Part shown: positions 1-7,135 of the stretch, piece after piece | How the letters are laid out: every line of letters starts with the position of its first letter | How positions within the stretch are numbered: the first letter of the stretch is position 1 | From: VFJJ01 sp031362415 | GTDB taxonomy: Bacteria; Actinomycetota; Acidimicrobiia; IMCC26256; VFJJ01 | Direction of reading: 5' to 3' | Assembly: GCA_031362415.1 (NCBI GenBank) | Contig: JANLSK010000240.1 | Location: 1 to 17,738 of the forward strand | DNA length: 17,738 nt | Translations under genes and position numbers: made by a program | Notes under the pieces: generated by a model | Told to the model about the DNA's origin: nothing | Database searches by the model: none | Seen by the model: only the letters and a program-made list of their open reading frames with translations

Positions 1-1344
1 CCGCGCGCCACGGCCGTCGTCGCCGACTTCCACGATCTCCCGTTCTCGAACGGGTACTTCGACGTGGTGTTCATCGCCACCGCGATCCACCACACCTGGC
101 ATCCCGAACGGGTGCTTCGCGAGCTGTTTCGCGTGGCAGCCCCGGGTGGGATCGTGATCGTCCACGACGAGCCCGTCAGACGAACGTGCTGCTTCTACGC
201 CTTTCGCAGCAACCGCTCCGAGGCCTTCACTGCCTTCGAGGCCCACCTCGACAGCCGCGGTCTCCTACCCACGATCTCGTCACCGTTCTGGGGATCACGG
301 CCCGAGGAGGTGTTCGGGATGACCGAGAACGATCGGATCCCGCTCGATCTGTTTCTCACCGAGTTCGAGCGCCACGGCACCGTCGAAGCACTCCAGCTCA
401 CCAACGAGCAGCAGGTGGGTCGATTCGAGCACGAGATCCTGGCCCTCACCGGGTCCGGGGATGCCGCCCAGGGCGCCGTCTTCGACCTGCTCGTCCACGC
501 CATCGATGACGCGCACCCTCACCTCGGCGAGCTCGAGCACCTGCTCGGCTACCAGATGCCGACCGTGGGCGAGATCCATGCCGTCGCCCGAGCGGTGTCG
601 TCCACCCTGGCCTCACTCCGCAACGCCGATACCGACGCAGACCGCGATCGAGTTCTGGCCGATCTCTTCGGCGCCAGCCTCACCGCCATCGTTCGTCGCG
701 CTCCCGCGACCGCTGCTGCGGCCCCGCAGACCCCAGCCCCGGTCCTGAGCGAATCGCACGACCACGGTCGACGCTGGTGGTGGCCCCGGCGCACGCCGTC
801 GCCCAGCCCGTCGCCCAGCCCGTCGCCCCCTGAGCGCTTTCGCCGCCCCATGACCGAGCGCGCCGACGGTCTCTGGATCGAAGCCGAGGGCTCCCCCGCG
901 GTGGCGAGCCGACTCACGTCGACGTTGCTGCCCGACGTGTTCCGGGCCGAGAACCGTGATCGTCTGGCCACGTGGTTCCCCATCGACGACTGGCTCGTCA
1001 ACGACGAGGCCAACGGTGCCATCTCGCTCGTCAACCTCAACGCCCGGAGCCGGGTCGTGCTCGGGCTTCGCGCCTCCGATGTCGTGCTGTTGTTCCGCTA
1101 CTACGCCGTCCTCGGAGACGGGCGGCCCATCCGGGTCCGGGTGAGCGCCGGTGACGCGGTTCTCGGCGATCAGCTCGTTCCCCTGCAAGAGACCCGCCTC
1201 CTGCGCGCCGTCCTCCCGAGCGCCGAGCCCGAGGTCGCCGTCGAGATCCTCGACCTCGAGGGTCGCGTGGCGGCAACCGGCTGGCAGCTTCGGGTCAGCG
1301 TGTTCCAACTCGTCCGACCGCACCGATCAGGGAGCGAGACATGA
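1..1344 (+). CDS. Class I SAM-dependent methyltransferase, 5'-truncated, with long C-terminal extension
   Basis: The reading frame is open from base 1, so the gene begins outside the window; 447 residues are visible. The first 60 residues carry the later strands of a Methyltransf_11 Rossmann fold: DLPFSNGYFDVVF (acidic motif and strand 4), then AIHHTWHPERVLRELFRVAAPGG (helix and pre-strand-5 turn), then IVIVHDEP. The SAM-binding GxGxG loop would lie upstream. The middle (about residues 60-240) is helical and not recognised. A Trp/Arg patch (RRWWWPRR) and an SPSPSPSPSP linker at about residues 256-276 lead into a C-terminal beta-rich domain of about 165 residues that I cannot assign. The target is unknown; such methyltransferases often act on glycans or lipids. 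The stop overlaps the ATG of the next gene (ATGA), so the two are probably co-translated. Methyltransferase assignment is secure; the role is not. Confidence 0.8.
   Translation, partial: PRATAVVADFHDLPFSNGYFDVVFIATAIHHTWHPERVLRELFRVAAPGGIVIVHDEPVRRTCCFYAFRSNRSEAFTAFEAHLDSRGLLPTISSPFWGSRPEEVFGMTENDRIPLDLFLTEFERHGTVEALQLTNEQQVGRFEHEILALTGSGDAAQGAVFDLLVHAIDDAHPHLGELEHLLGYQMPTVGEIHAVARAVSSTLASLRNADTDADRDRVLADLFGASLTAIVRRAPATAAAAPQTPAPVLSESHDHGRRWWWPRRTPSPSPSPSPSPPERFRRPMTERADGLWIEAEGSPAVASRLTSTLLPDVFRAENRDRLATWFPIDDWLVNDEANGAISLVNLNARSRVVLGLRASDVVLLFRYYAVLGDGRPIRVRVSAGDAVLGDQLVPLQETRLLRAVLPSAEPEVAVEILDLEGRVAATGWQLRVSVFQLVRPHRSGSET
796..828 (+). repeat. 12-bp in-frame tandem repeat encoding the Ser-Pro linker
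   Basis: Two full copies and one partial copy of ccgtcgcccagc run in frame and encode (SP)n. They form a flexible hinge between the methyltransferase-containing part and the C-terminal domain. Because the unit is 12 bp, copy number can change without shifting the frame. Confidence 0.75.
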
Positions 1345-2153
1345 GCGTGGTCGAAGTCGACCGGACCCACCCCGATGTTGCCCGGGTGACCATGAACGAC
1401 CCCGAGCGGTACAACGCGCTCAGCTCGGCGATGGTGCTAGCGCTTCGGGACGCGCTTCGCGACATCAAAGCCGATCGGGCGGTGCGGGCCGTGGTGCTCA
1501 CCGGCAGCCCCACCGGGCGGGGGTTCTGCGCCGGAGCCAACCTGGCCGGTGACGAGGAACTCCCGGCCGAGGCTCGCGACCGGGGACCCGTCGGGCTGGT
1601 GCAGGTGATGCAGGAGCAACTGGCCGATCTGATGCTGGCCGTGCGCGAGCTGCCGAAACCGGTGATCGCCGCCGTCCAAGGAGCAGCCGTTGGCGGCGGC
1701 CTCGCCCTGGCGTTGGCCAGCGACCTGCGCGTCGCCAGTCCCGATGCCTTCTTCGCGTCCCAGTTCATTCGCGTCGGCCTGTCGAGCTGCGACGTGGGGA
1801 CGAGCTACCTCTTGCCCCGTCTGGTGGGGCCCACCATGGCGGCCGAGCTCATGCTCACCGGCCGCCGGTTCGGTGCTGAGGAAGCGCAGCGGATCGGCTT
1901 GCTCAACCGAGTGGTCGAGCGACCGGTGCTCGTGGAGACCGCGCTCGAGCTGGCCGACATGATCATCGCCAACAGCGAGTTCGGCGTGACCATGACCAAG
2001 GTGGGTTTGTGGGCCAACCTCGACGCCCCCAGCTTGCGCCACGCCATCGAGCTCGAGAACCGGACCCAGGTGCTCGGCACGTTCACCGGGAACATGACCG
2101 AAGCCGCGGCGGCATTTCGCGAGAGGCGCGATCCGGTCTGGAAGCCCATGTAG
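1341..2153 (+). CDS. Crotonase-fold protein (enoyl-CoA hydratase/isomerase family), both hydratase glutamates absent
   Basis: This 270-residue protein has the usual crotonase length. The first oxyanion-hole motif is GFCAGAN (residues 61-67) and the second is AAVGGG (115-120). By alignment with rat mitochondrial hydratase, the catalytic Glu144 and Glu164 positions are Ala122 and Phe142. Asp151 in SSCDVGTSYLLPR aligns with the catalytic Asp of PaaG-type isomerases and related crotonases. I therefore expect acyl-CoA isomerisation or another proton transfer on a CoA thioester rather than simple hydration; this is inference. The ATG at 1341 overlaps the upstream methyltransferase stop (ATGA), which fixes the start and implies one operon. 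The gene ends 20 bp before a convergent crotonase. Family confidence is high, reaction confidence low. Confidence 0.88.
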   Translation: MSVVEVDRTHPDVARVTMNDPERYNALSSAMVLALRDALRDIKADRAVRAVVLTGSPTGRGFCAGANLAGDEELPAEARDRGPVGLVQVMQEQLADLMLAVRELPKPVIAAVQGAAVGGGLALALASDLRVASPDAFFASQFIRVGLSSCDVGTSYLLPRLVGPTMAAELMLTGRRFGAEEAQRIGLLNRVVERPVLVETALELADMIIANSEFGVTMTKVGLWANLDAPSLRHAIELENRTQVLGTFTGNMTEAAAAFRERRDPVWKPM

Positions 2154-2173
2154 GGCTGAGCACAGTCGCCCGC

Positions 2174-3016
2174 TCACTCCTGCGATGGGCGAGCAAGCAT
2201 CACATCGACGATCTCGGCCATCCGGGTGGTCTCACCCTCGCGGGTCTGGCCCCCGGCGGCCATGAAGGCTCGCATGGACGCCAGGTGCGCACCACCGGCG
2301 GTGAGACGGCCGAGGTGGTCGGTTTCCACCGTCAACACCGGTGTGGGATCACCGAGCGACGCGTCGACCACCTGCTTGGCCGCGGCGATCGACGCTGCCG
2401 GCATCGCCCCGATCCGGCGGGCCACGGCCATCGTGTGGGCAACGAGTGACTCCGAAGGCACCAGGGCGTCGAGCCAACCCAGGGTGCGAGCCTCGACAGC
2501 ATCGGCGTCGCGCCCGGTGAGGATCAGCTCGAGTGCCGGACCCCGGCCGATGATCCGCGGAAGGCGGGTCGAGCCCCCGGCTCCCGGGAGGATGCCCATC
2601 GCCACCTCGGGCTGGCCGATCACAACCTTGGGCGAGCCGTAGCGCAGATCGAGCGCCGACAGGAACTCGGCGCCCCCACCCCGGGCAGCACCGTCGATCA
2701 TCCCGATGCTGACGAAGGGCGCCTCGGTGATCCGCTGGAAGGCCGCGGCGGCGATGTTCGGCGCGGCGGCCGGCTCGTGATCGTGGACGGGGATCGCGAG
2801 CAACGCTTCGACATCGCCGTGCATGAGAAAGAAATCGGGGTCGGCGCTGCCGAACACGACGACCCGCACGTCGGTCTCGGTGGCAAGCGCGTCGAGGAGC
2901 CCCAGCAGCCCCATGATGAACGGACCGTCGACCAGGTTCGTGGGCGGGTGGTCGATCGTCACCAACACCACAGGTCCTTCGGTCGAGACCCTCAGCGGCC
3001 CGTACCGGTCGTGCAT
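2174..3016 (-). CDS. Enoyl-CoA hydratase/isomerase family protein with both catalytic glutamates
   Basis: The protein has 280 residues. The second oxyanion-hole and catalytic segment is AARGGGAEF (residues 110-118), and Glu117 matches hydratase Glu144. GQPEVAMGILPGAGG (134-148) follows, and Glu137 matches Glu164. The hydration chemistry of the beta-oxidation step (2-enoyl-CoA to 3-hydroxyacyl-CoA) is therefore plausible. The first oxyanion motif is unusual: FFLMHGD (62-68) has Met-His where Ala-Gly is usual, which may alter the acyl pocket. The ATG at 3014-3016 is preceded by a G-rich Shine-Dalgarno-like stretch (acgggggg). The frame stays open far upstream, but that extension runs antisense through the neighbouring crotonase and tryptophan dioxygenase region and lacks crotonase similarity, so I start here. 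It is divergent from the next crotonase across 147 bp. Confidence 0.88.
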   Translation of the reverse strand: MHDRYGPLRVSTEGPVVLVTIDHPPTNLVDGPFIMGLLGLLDALATETDVRVVVFGSADPDFFLMHGDVEALLAIPVHDHEPAAAPNIAAAAFQRITEAPFVSIGMIDGAARGGGAEFLSALDLRYGSPKVVIGQPEVAMGILPGAGGSTRLPRIIGRGPALELILTGRDADAVEARTLGWLDALVPSESLVAHTMAVARRIGAMPAASIAAAKQVVDASLGDPTPVLTVETDHLGRLTAGGAHLASMRAFMAAGGQTREGETTRMAEIVDVMLARPSQE

Positions 3017-3163
3017 GCGTCCCCCCGTGGTCGGTCGGCCATCCCCGGCCGACAAGGTATGGCCCGCAACCGGAGAGCGCCACAGCCGAGGAACGCACGG
3101 CCACGTAGTGTGCGGCGACGCGGCGCGACCAGCGTGGTGCGCACGAATTCTGGGACGAGACCA

Positions 3164-3949
3164 ATGAGCGCAACGACCTTCGGGGACATCATCTTCGAGA
3201 TCGGCGACGACCATGTGGCCACCATCACGCTGAATCGGCCCGACCAGCTCAACTCGTTCACCGAGCGGATGACCGCCGAGATCGCCCAGGCGTGGGGAAT
3301 AGCGCGCGACACCGACGCCGTGCACGCCGTGGTGCTCCGGGCTGCGGGCGAGCGGGCGTTCTGCACGGGCATCGACATCAAGGGCGGCATGTGGTGGGGC
3401 CACCTCAACGTCTGGAACCAGAACGACCCGGGTACGGCGCTCGGACCCAAGCACCATCAGGTCTGGAAGCCGGTTGTCGCCGCCATTCACGGGATGTGCG
3501 CGGGCGGCGCCCAGTACTTCGTGAACGAGGCCGACATCGTCATCTGCTCCGACGACGCCACGTTCTTCGACCCGCACGCCAACGGGGGCATCGTGTCGGC
3601 GTTGGAGCCCATCGGCATGCTCCATCGAGGCGTCCCCCTCGGCGACGTGCTCCGCTGGGCCTTGATGGGCAACGAGGAACGCATCACCGCCCCCACCGCG
3701 CTGCGCCTCGGTCTGGTCAGCGAGGTCGTCGAACGGGTCGCGCTCTGGGACCGGGCGCACGAGATCGCAGCCGACATCGCGGCCCGGCGCCCCGAGGCCG
3801 TGCAGGGCACGGTCCGGGCCATCTGGGAGTCGATCGACATGCCCCGGCACATGGCATTGCAGAACGGCCTCGCCTACACACACATCGGCAATCCCCCGCC
3901 CGGCGAGCGGCCCCCTCGAGCGCCCAACCGGGAACCGCGATTCCGGTAG
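3164..3949 (+). CDS. Crotonase-fold protein of divergent active-site type
   Basis: This 261-residue protein has a recognisable crotonase N-terminus (VATITLNRPDQLNSF, 18-32). The first oxyanion motif is AFCTGIDI (65-72) and the second region is GMCAGGAQYFVNEAD (110-124). The positions of hydratase Glu144 and Glu164 are Tyr118 and His138 (in FFDPHANGG), so neither general acid/base Glu is present. A Trp-rich insertion (MWWGHLNVWNQ, 76-86) sits where the substrate loop lies in the family. The Pro/Arg-rich tail (from residue 244) looks disordered. It probably acts on a CoA thioester, but the reaction is unknown. The ATG is preceded by tgggacgag as a likely ribosome-binding site; the longer upstream frame is not crotonase-like. 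It converges with the dioxygenase gene, leaving 37 bp between them. Confidence 0.85.
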   Translation: MSATTFGDIIFEIGDDHVATITLNRPDQLNSFTERMTAEIAQAWGIARDTDAVHAVVLRAAGERAFCTGIDIKGGMWWGHLNVWNQNDPGTALGPKHHQVWKPVVAAIHGMCAGGAQYFVNEADIVICSDDATFFDPHANGGIVSALEPIGMLHRGVPLGDVLRWALMGNEERITAPTALRLGLVSEVVERVALWDRAHEIAADIAARRPEAVQGTVRAIWESIDMPRHMALQNGLAYTHIGNPPPGERPPRAPNREPRFR

Positions 3950-3986
3950 CTGCTGACAGCCGCGCGTCCGGGGCTCTCCGGGGTCG

Positions 3987-4739
3987 TCAGAGCTCCGCCC
4001 TGATCGACCAGAGGTGCGGGAAGGGCGGGCGGAACAAGGTGGAGCGCAGGTACTCGGCGCCGCTGGAACCACCCGTGCCCGCCTTGGTGCCGATGGTGCG
4101 CTCGACCATGCGGACGTGGCGATAGCGCCATTCCTGGAGCCCCTCGTCCAGATCCACCATGCGCTCGCTGACCGTCGCCGCCTCGCCTCCTGCCCGATAC
4201 ACGGCCAGGAGCGCGGCGTCGGCGTCAGCATCCGTAGGCTCGATCTCGAAGCCCTGGGAGCCGAGGTACACCCGGAACGAGTCCCACAGGCTGGGACGGC
4301 TCCAGGCCGCCTCGATACGAAGACGGGCTGGCGTCCCGGGCCCGAATTGCTCGACGGCTCGGGGATCACGCTGGCCGACGACGGCTTCCAGCTCTCGGAA
4401 CTGGGCCGACTGGAACCCGCTGGCCGCCTCGAGCCGGGGCCGAAACCCGCCGAAGGACATCGGCGTCATCGTCTCGAGCACGTCGACCTGACCGACGATC
4501 GTCTTCAGGATCGTCAGTATCCGCTTGAACGCCTGCAGGGCCAGCCCGCCATTGCCGGCCTCCAACGATCGCTGCAGCAACGCCAGCTCGTGCAGCACCT
4601 GCTTGAACCACAGCTCGTACACCTGGTGCACGACGATGAACAGCAACTCGTCGTGCTCGTCACTCACCGGCCGTTGGCAGCCCAGGAGCTCATCGAGCGC
4701 CAGGTACGACGAATAGGTGACGGCCTTGGCCTGTTCCAC
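3987..4739 (-). CDS. kynA: Tryptophan 2,3-dioxygenase
   Basis: This enzyme oxidises L-tryptophan to N-formyl-L-kynurenine with a b-type heme and O2; it is cytosolic and opens the kynurenine pathway. The 250-residue protein carries the family signatures. FIVVHQVYELWFKQ (34-47) includes His38, matching the distal active-site His55 of the Xanthomonas enzyme. ETMTPMSFGGFRPRL (89-103) and SGFQSAQFRELE (107-118) follow. WRYRHVRMVERTIG (204-217) has His208 as the proximal heme ligand, and TKAGTGGSSG (218-227) is the substrate-closing loop. The start is a GTG with AAAGG eight bases upstream. It lies 18 bp after the cyclase-family gene, so the two form an operon. It is slightly shorter than the commonest bacterial forms, but all core motifs are intact. 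Confidence 0.93.
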   Translation of the reverse strand: MEQAKAVTYSSYLALDELLGCQRPVSDEHDELLFIVVHQVYELWFKQVLHELALLQRSLEAGNGGLALQAFKRILTILKTIVGQVDVLETMTPMSFGGFRPRLEAASGFQSAQFRELEAVVGQRDPRAVEQFGPGTPARLRIEAAWSRPSLWDSFRVYLGSQGFEIEPTDADADAALLAVYRAGGEAATVSERMVDLDEGLQEWRYRHVRMVERTIGTKAGTGGSSGAEYLRSTLFRPPFPHLWSIRAEL

Positions 4740-4757
4740 CGTGAGCGCCTTTCGGAG

Positions 4758-5735
4758 TTACTTCACGGCCAGGGCGTTGGGCGGCGATGCGACGCCACCG
4801 GTGAGGTTGAGGGGAGCCGACGTGAGCAGGAACTCGTAGACGCCATCGGCCGCGCAGTCGGTGGCCAGCGCGTCGAGATCGAAGAACTCGCCGATCGGGA
4901 TTCCCAGCAATGCCAACAGGTTTCCGTGCAGGAACAGGACGGGCGTGTCGGCCGTCCCCGAGAACAGGGCCGCGCGAGCAGCGGCGTCGAGCCCCGTGGT
5001 GGTCGGCAACACCTCCAGCGCCGGATTGTCGGCCGCCACGGCGGCGACGTGAAGGTCCCAGAGCATCGCCGCGCACTCGGTTCCGTTCCTCAGGCCGCAC
5101 GAGTGCAGGTCTCCCGTGGCCACGGCGGATCGGCCGGCGGAGTCGAGCCCGCGGTACCAGTCGAGCCAGCCCGTCCTGATGAGCAGGATGTCACCGGTCT
5201 CCACCTCAACTCCTTGGGCGACGAGGCATTCGAGCACGTCGTCGGGTTCGATGATGTCGGGCTCACCCGGCTGCAGCGGTCGTCCGATGGACTGGCGGTA
5301 CCGGGCCACGTCGGCCAGCACGCCTCGGCCCACCAGTCCCTTGCGCGCCCAGTGGTGCACGCCGTGGGTCTCGTCGGCGACCCCGTTGTAGAAACCGAGC
5401 TGGAGGCTGCGGATGTGACGGAAGCCGTCCCACTGGGTGCTGCGCTGCGGATTCCAGTCGACGAGCTCGTCGTCGTGGCCGACATCGTGGGCCAGCCAGG
5501 TCACGTCATGGCGATGAGCCCGTCGCCCGAACAACGGAGGCTCGGGCAGGTCGAGATCGAGGTTCAGCGAGAACGTCCGTCCCCGGTGCACCAAACTCGC
5601 GCCCCTGACGGCGCGCTCGGCCGTGAGCAGGTTGAGACAACCCAGCGCGTCGTCGGCACCCCAGATCCCCCAGGACGAGCCGGCAGGAGCGTCGGTGCGG
5701 GAACACAGCTCGGCGTAGCTGGGAAGGTCGGCCAT
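4758..5735 (-). CDS. Cyclase-family metal hydrolase, candidate kynurenine formamidase
   Basis: The protein has 325 residues and belongs to the cyclase family (PF04199). Diagnostic segments are WGADDALGCLNLLT (25-38), STQWDGFRH (99-107), GDILLIRTGWLDW (181-193), LHGNLLALLGIPIGE (269-283) and PLNLTGGVASPPNALAVK (308-325). The metal-binding HxGTHxD motif of KynB-type formamidases is here the TQWDG..H variant, with Gln101 in place of a histidine; this is a longer branch of the family. Being first in an operon with tryptophan dioxygenase suggests hydrolysis of N-formylkynurenine to kynurenine, but that is inference from context. Family relatives act on other cyclic or amide substrates. The ATG has agaggg seven bases upstream. 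It is divergent from the CoA-transferase gene. Confidence 0.82.
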   Translation of the reverse strand: MADLPSYAELCSRTDAPAGSSWGIWGADDALGCLNLLTAERAVRGASLVHRGRTFSLNLDLDLPEPPLFGRRAHRHDVTWLAHDVGHDDELVDWNPQRSTQWDGFRHIRSLQLGFYNGVADETHGVHHWARKGLVGRGVLADVARYRQSIGRPLQPGEPDIIEPDDVLECLVAQGVEVETGDILLIRTGWLDWYRGLDSAGRSAVATGDLHSCGLRNGTECAAMLWDLHVAAVAADNPALEVLPTTTGLDAAARAALFSGTADTPVLFLHGNLLALLGIPIGEFFDLDALATDCAADGVYEFLLTSAPLNLTGGVASPPNALAVK

Positions 5736-5818
5736 CGTGTCCCTCTCGCGGGTCGGCCCGAAAGGCTCCGGGCCGTTCGACGGTCGGACGGGCGCCCTGC
5801 GATCATGACCGACATCAG

Positions 5819-5870
5819 CCCCGAAGTCCCGTCCCGAAGCCCCGCCCCAGGGTCCCGACCCGAAGCCCGG
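5819..5870. repeat. Four imperfect 13-bp tandem repeats in a divergent intergenic region
   Basis: Units start at 5819, 5832, 5845 and 5858, each close to CCCCGAAGCCCCG (the third has diverged to CCCCAGGGTCCCG). They lie between the divergent cyclase-family and CoA-transferase genes, just upstream of the latter's ribosome-binding site. Since 13 is not a multiple of three, the array is unlikely to be a conserved coding repeat, which argues against starting the CoA-transferase at the in-frame ATG at 5805. Confidence 0.65.
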
Positions 5871-5890
5871 AGCCCGGGCCCACCCAGCCC

Positions 5891-5895
5891 AGGAG
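5891..5895 (+). promoter_or_regulatory. Shine-Dalgarno site fixing the CoA-transferase start
   Basis: AGGAG lies five bases before the ATG at 5901. The alternative in-frame ATG at 5805 lacks such a site and would add 32 Pro/Ser/Arg-rich residues made of the 13-bp repeats. Confidence 0.75.
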
Positions 5896-5900
5896 CACCG

Positions 5901-7103
5901 ATGAACCTTCCCCTGCAAGGCATTCGTGTCGTAGAAGTGGCGGCATGGACGTTCGTTCCCGCCGCGGGCGCGTTGCTCGCCGATCTCGGCGCCGACGTCA
6001 TCAAGATCGAGCCCCCCACCGGCGATCCGCAGCGCGGCCTGGCCAACATGCTCAATCTCTCGAGCAACGGCCCCAACCCGTTCACCGAGGTTCCGAACCG
6101 GGGAAAGCGCAGCGTCACCCTCGACCTCACCAATCCTGGCGGTCGGGAGACGCTGCTCAAGCTGGCCGGCAACGCCGACGTGTTCCTCACGAGCTATCTG
6201 CCCCAGTTGCGCCGGAAGCTGCGGATCGATGTCGACGACGTGCGCGCCGTGGCCCCGGGCATCATCTACGTGCGAGGCAGCGGCTGGGGCTCCGAGGGCC
6301 CGATGGCCGAGACCGGCGGGTACGACCTGGCCTCGGCCTGGGCCAGTAGCGGCATGGCGTATCGGCTCACCCCGCCCGGCGGCGAGCCCCCGTTCCAGCC
6401 CCCCGCGTACTACGACCTCCAGGGCGCCAACACCATCGCCGGAGCCATCGCCGTGGCCCTGTTCAAGCGCGAGCGCACCGGCGAGCCTTCCGAGGTCGAC
6501 GTGTCGCTTCTGAACGTGGGTATGTGGTCGCTCGCCCCCGACATCGTCGGCGCGCCGTATGTCGACGACTTCATGCGTCTCGACCGCAAGGCCGCGGGCA
6601 ACCCCATCACCAACGGGTACCGGACGGGCGACGGTCGCTGGCTGTACCTCGTGTTGCTGCAGGCCGACCGGTTCTGGGCCGAGTTGTGTGGTGTGCTCGA
6701 CCGCCCCGACCTCGTCGACCACCCGAAGTTCGCCAATGCCATGGTGCGCTTCGAGAATCGCGTCGAGTGCGTGGAGGTGCTCGATGCCGTGTTCGCCTCG
6801 CGCACGCTCGACCAGTGGCGCGAGCGGTTCCATGGCTTCAGCGGCGTGTGGGCTCCGGTGTTGTCGTTCGTCGACCTCCACGAGCACGAGCAGGTGGCGG
6901 CCAACGGCTACCTCCCGGAGATCGATGATGGCGCCGGTTCGCCGTTCCGCTTGGTGTCACCGCCGATGCACTTCGACGGTGTTCACTCCGCACCTCGCAC
7001 CCGGGCGCCGGAGCTGGGCCAGCACACCGAGGACGTGCTGCTGGAAGCGGGCTTCGAGTGGGACGAGATCAGCGCGCTGCGCGAGCAGGGGGCGCTCGGG
7101 TAA
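5901..7103 (+). CDS. Family III CoA-transferase (CaiB/BaiF type)
   Basis: This enzyme type moves CoA between acyl-CoA and a free acid through an enzyme-bound mixed anhydride; it is cytosolic. The 400-residue protein has the usual family length. The N-terminal signature is LQGIRVVEVAAWTFVP (5-20), then ALLADLGADVIKIEPPTGDP (24-43), then NRGKRSVTLDL (67-77). The catalytic aspartate matching Asp169 of formyl-CoA transferase is Asp172 in AYYDLQGAN. RTGEPSEVDVSLL (192-204) and the C-terminal APRTRAPELGQHTEDVL (364-380) complete the fold. The start is set by a strong AGGAG. The next gene, an acyl-CoA ligase, starts 32 bp downstream, giving two routes of CoA activation in one transcription unit. The acyl substrate cannot be told from sequence. 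Confidence 0.92.
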   Translation: MNLPLQGIRVVEVAAWTFVPAAGALLADLGADVIKIEPPTGDPQRGLANMLNLSSNGPNPFTEVPNRGKRSVTLDLTNPGGRETLLKLAGNADVFLTSYLPQLRRKLRIDVDDVRAVAPGIIYVRGSGWGSEGPMAETGGYDLASAWASSGMAYRLTPPGGEPPFQPPAYYDLQGANTIAGAIAVALFKRERTGEPSEVDVSLLNVGMWSLAPDIVGAPYVDDFMRLDRKAAGNPITNGYRTGDGRWLYLVLLQADRFWAELCGVLDRPDLVDHPKFANAMVRFENRVECVEVLDAVFASRTLDQWRERFHGFSGVWAPVLSFVDLHEHEQVAANGYLPEIDDGAGSPFRLVSPPMHFDGVHSAPRTRAPELGQHTEDVLLEAGFEWDEISALREQGALG

Positions 7104-7135
7104 CGGCGGCTCACGGGCCCGGAGAGCTCGGATCG

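Noticed and set aside
3950..3986. Terminator hairpin between the convergent crotonase and dioxygenase genes
   Set aside because: Only short G+C-rich self-complementary pieces are visible, without a clear stem or T-run.
2174..4369. A 731-codon minus-strand frame containing the crotonase
   Set aside because: The upstream part is antisense to another crotonase and overlaps the dioxygenase; the crotonase homology begins just after the ATG at 3016.
5805..5900. N-terminal extension of the CoA-transferase from an earlier ATG
   Set aside because: It consists of 13-bp repeats giving Pro/Ser/Arg-rich residues, while AGGAG precedes the ATG at 5901, where family homology starts.
4758..6887. A 709-codon open frame on the minus strand extending the cyclase-family gene
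   Set aside because: The extra N-terminal part is antisense to the CoA-transferase and has no family resemblance; the cyclase start at 5735 has a good ribosome-binding site.
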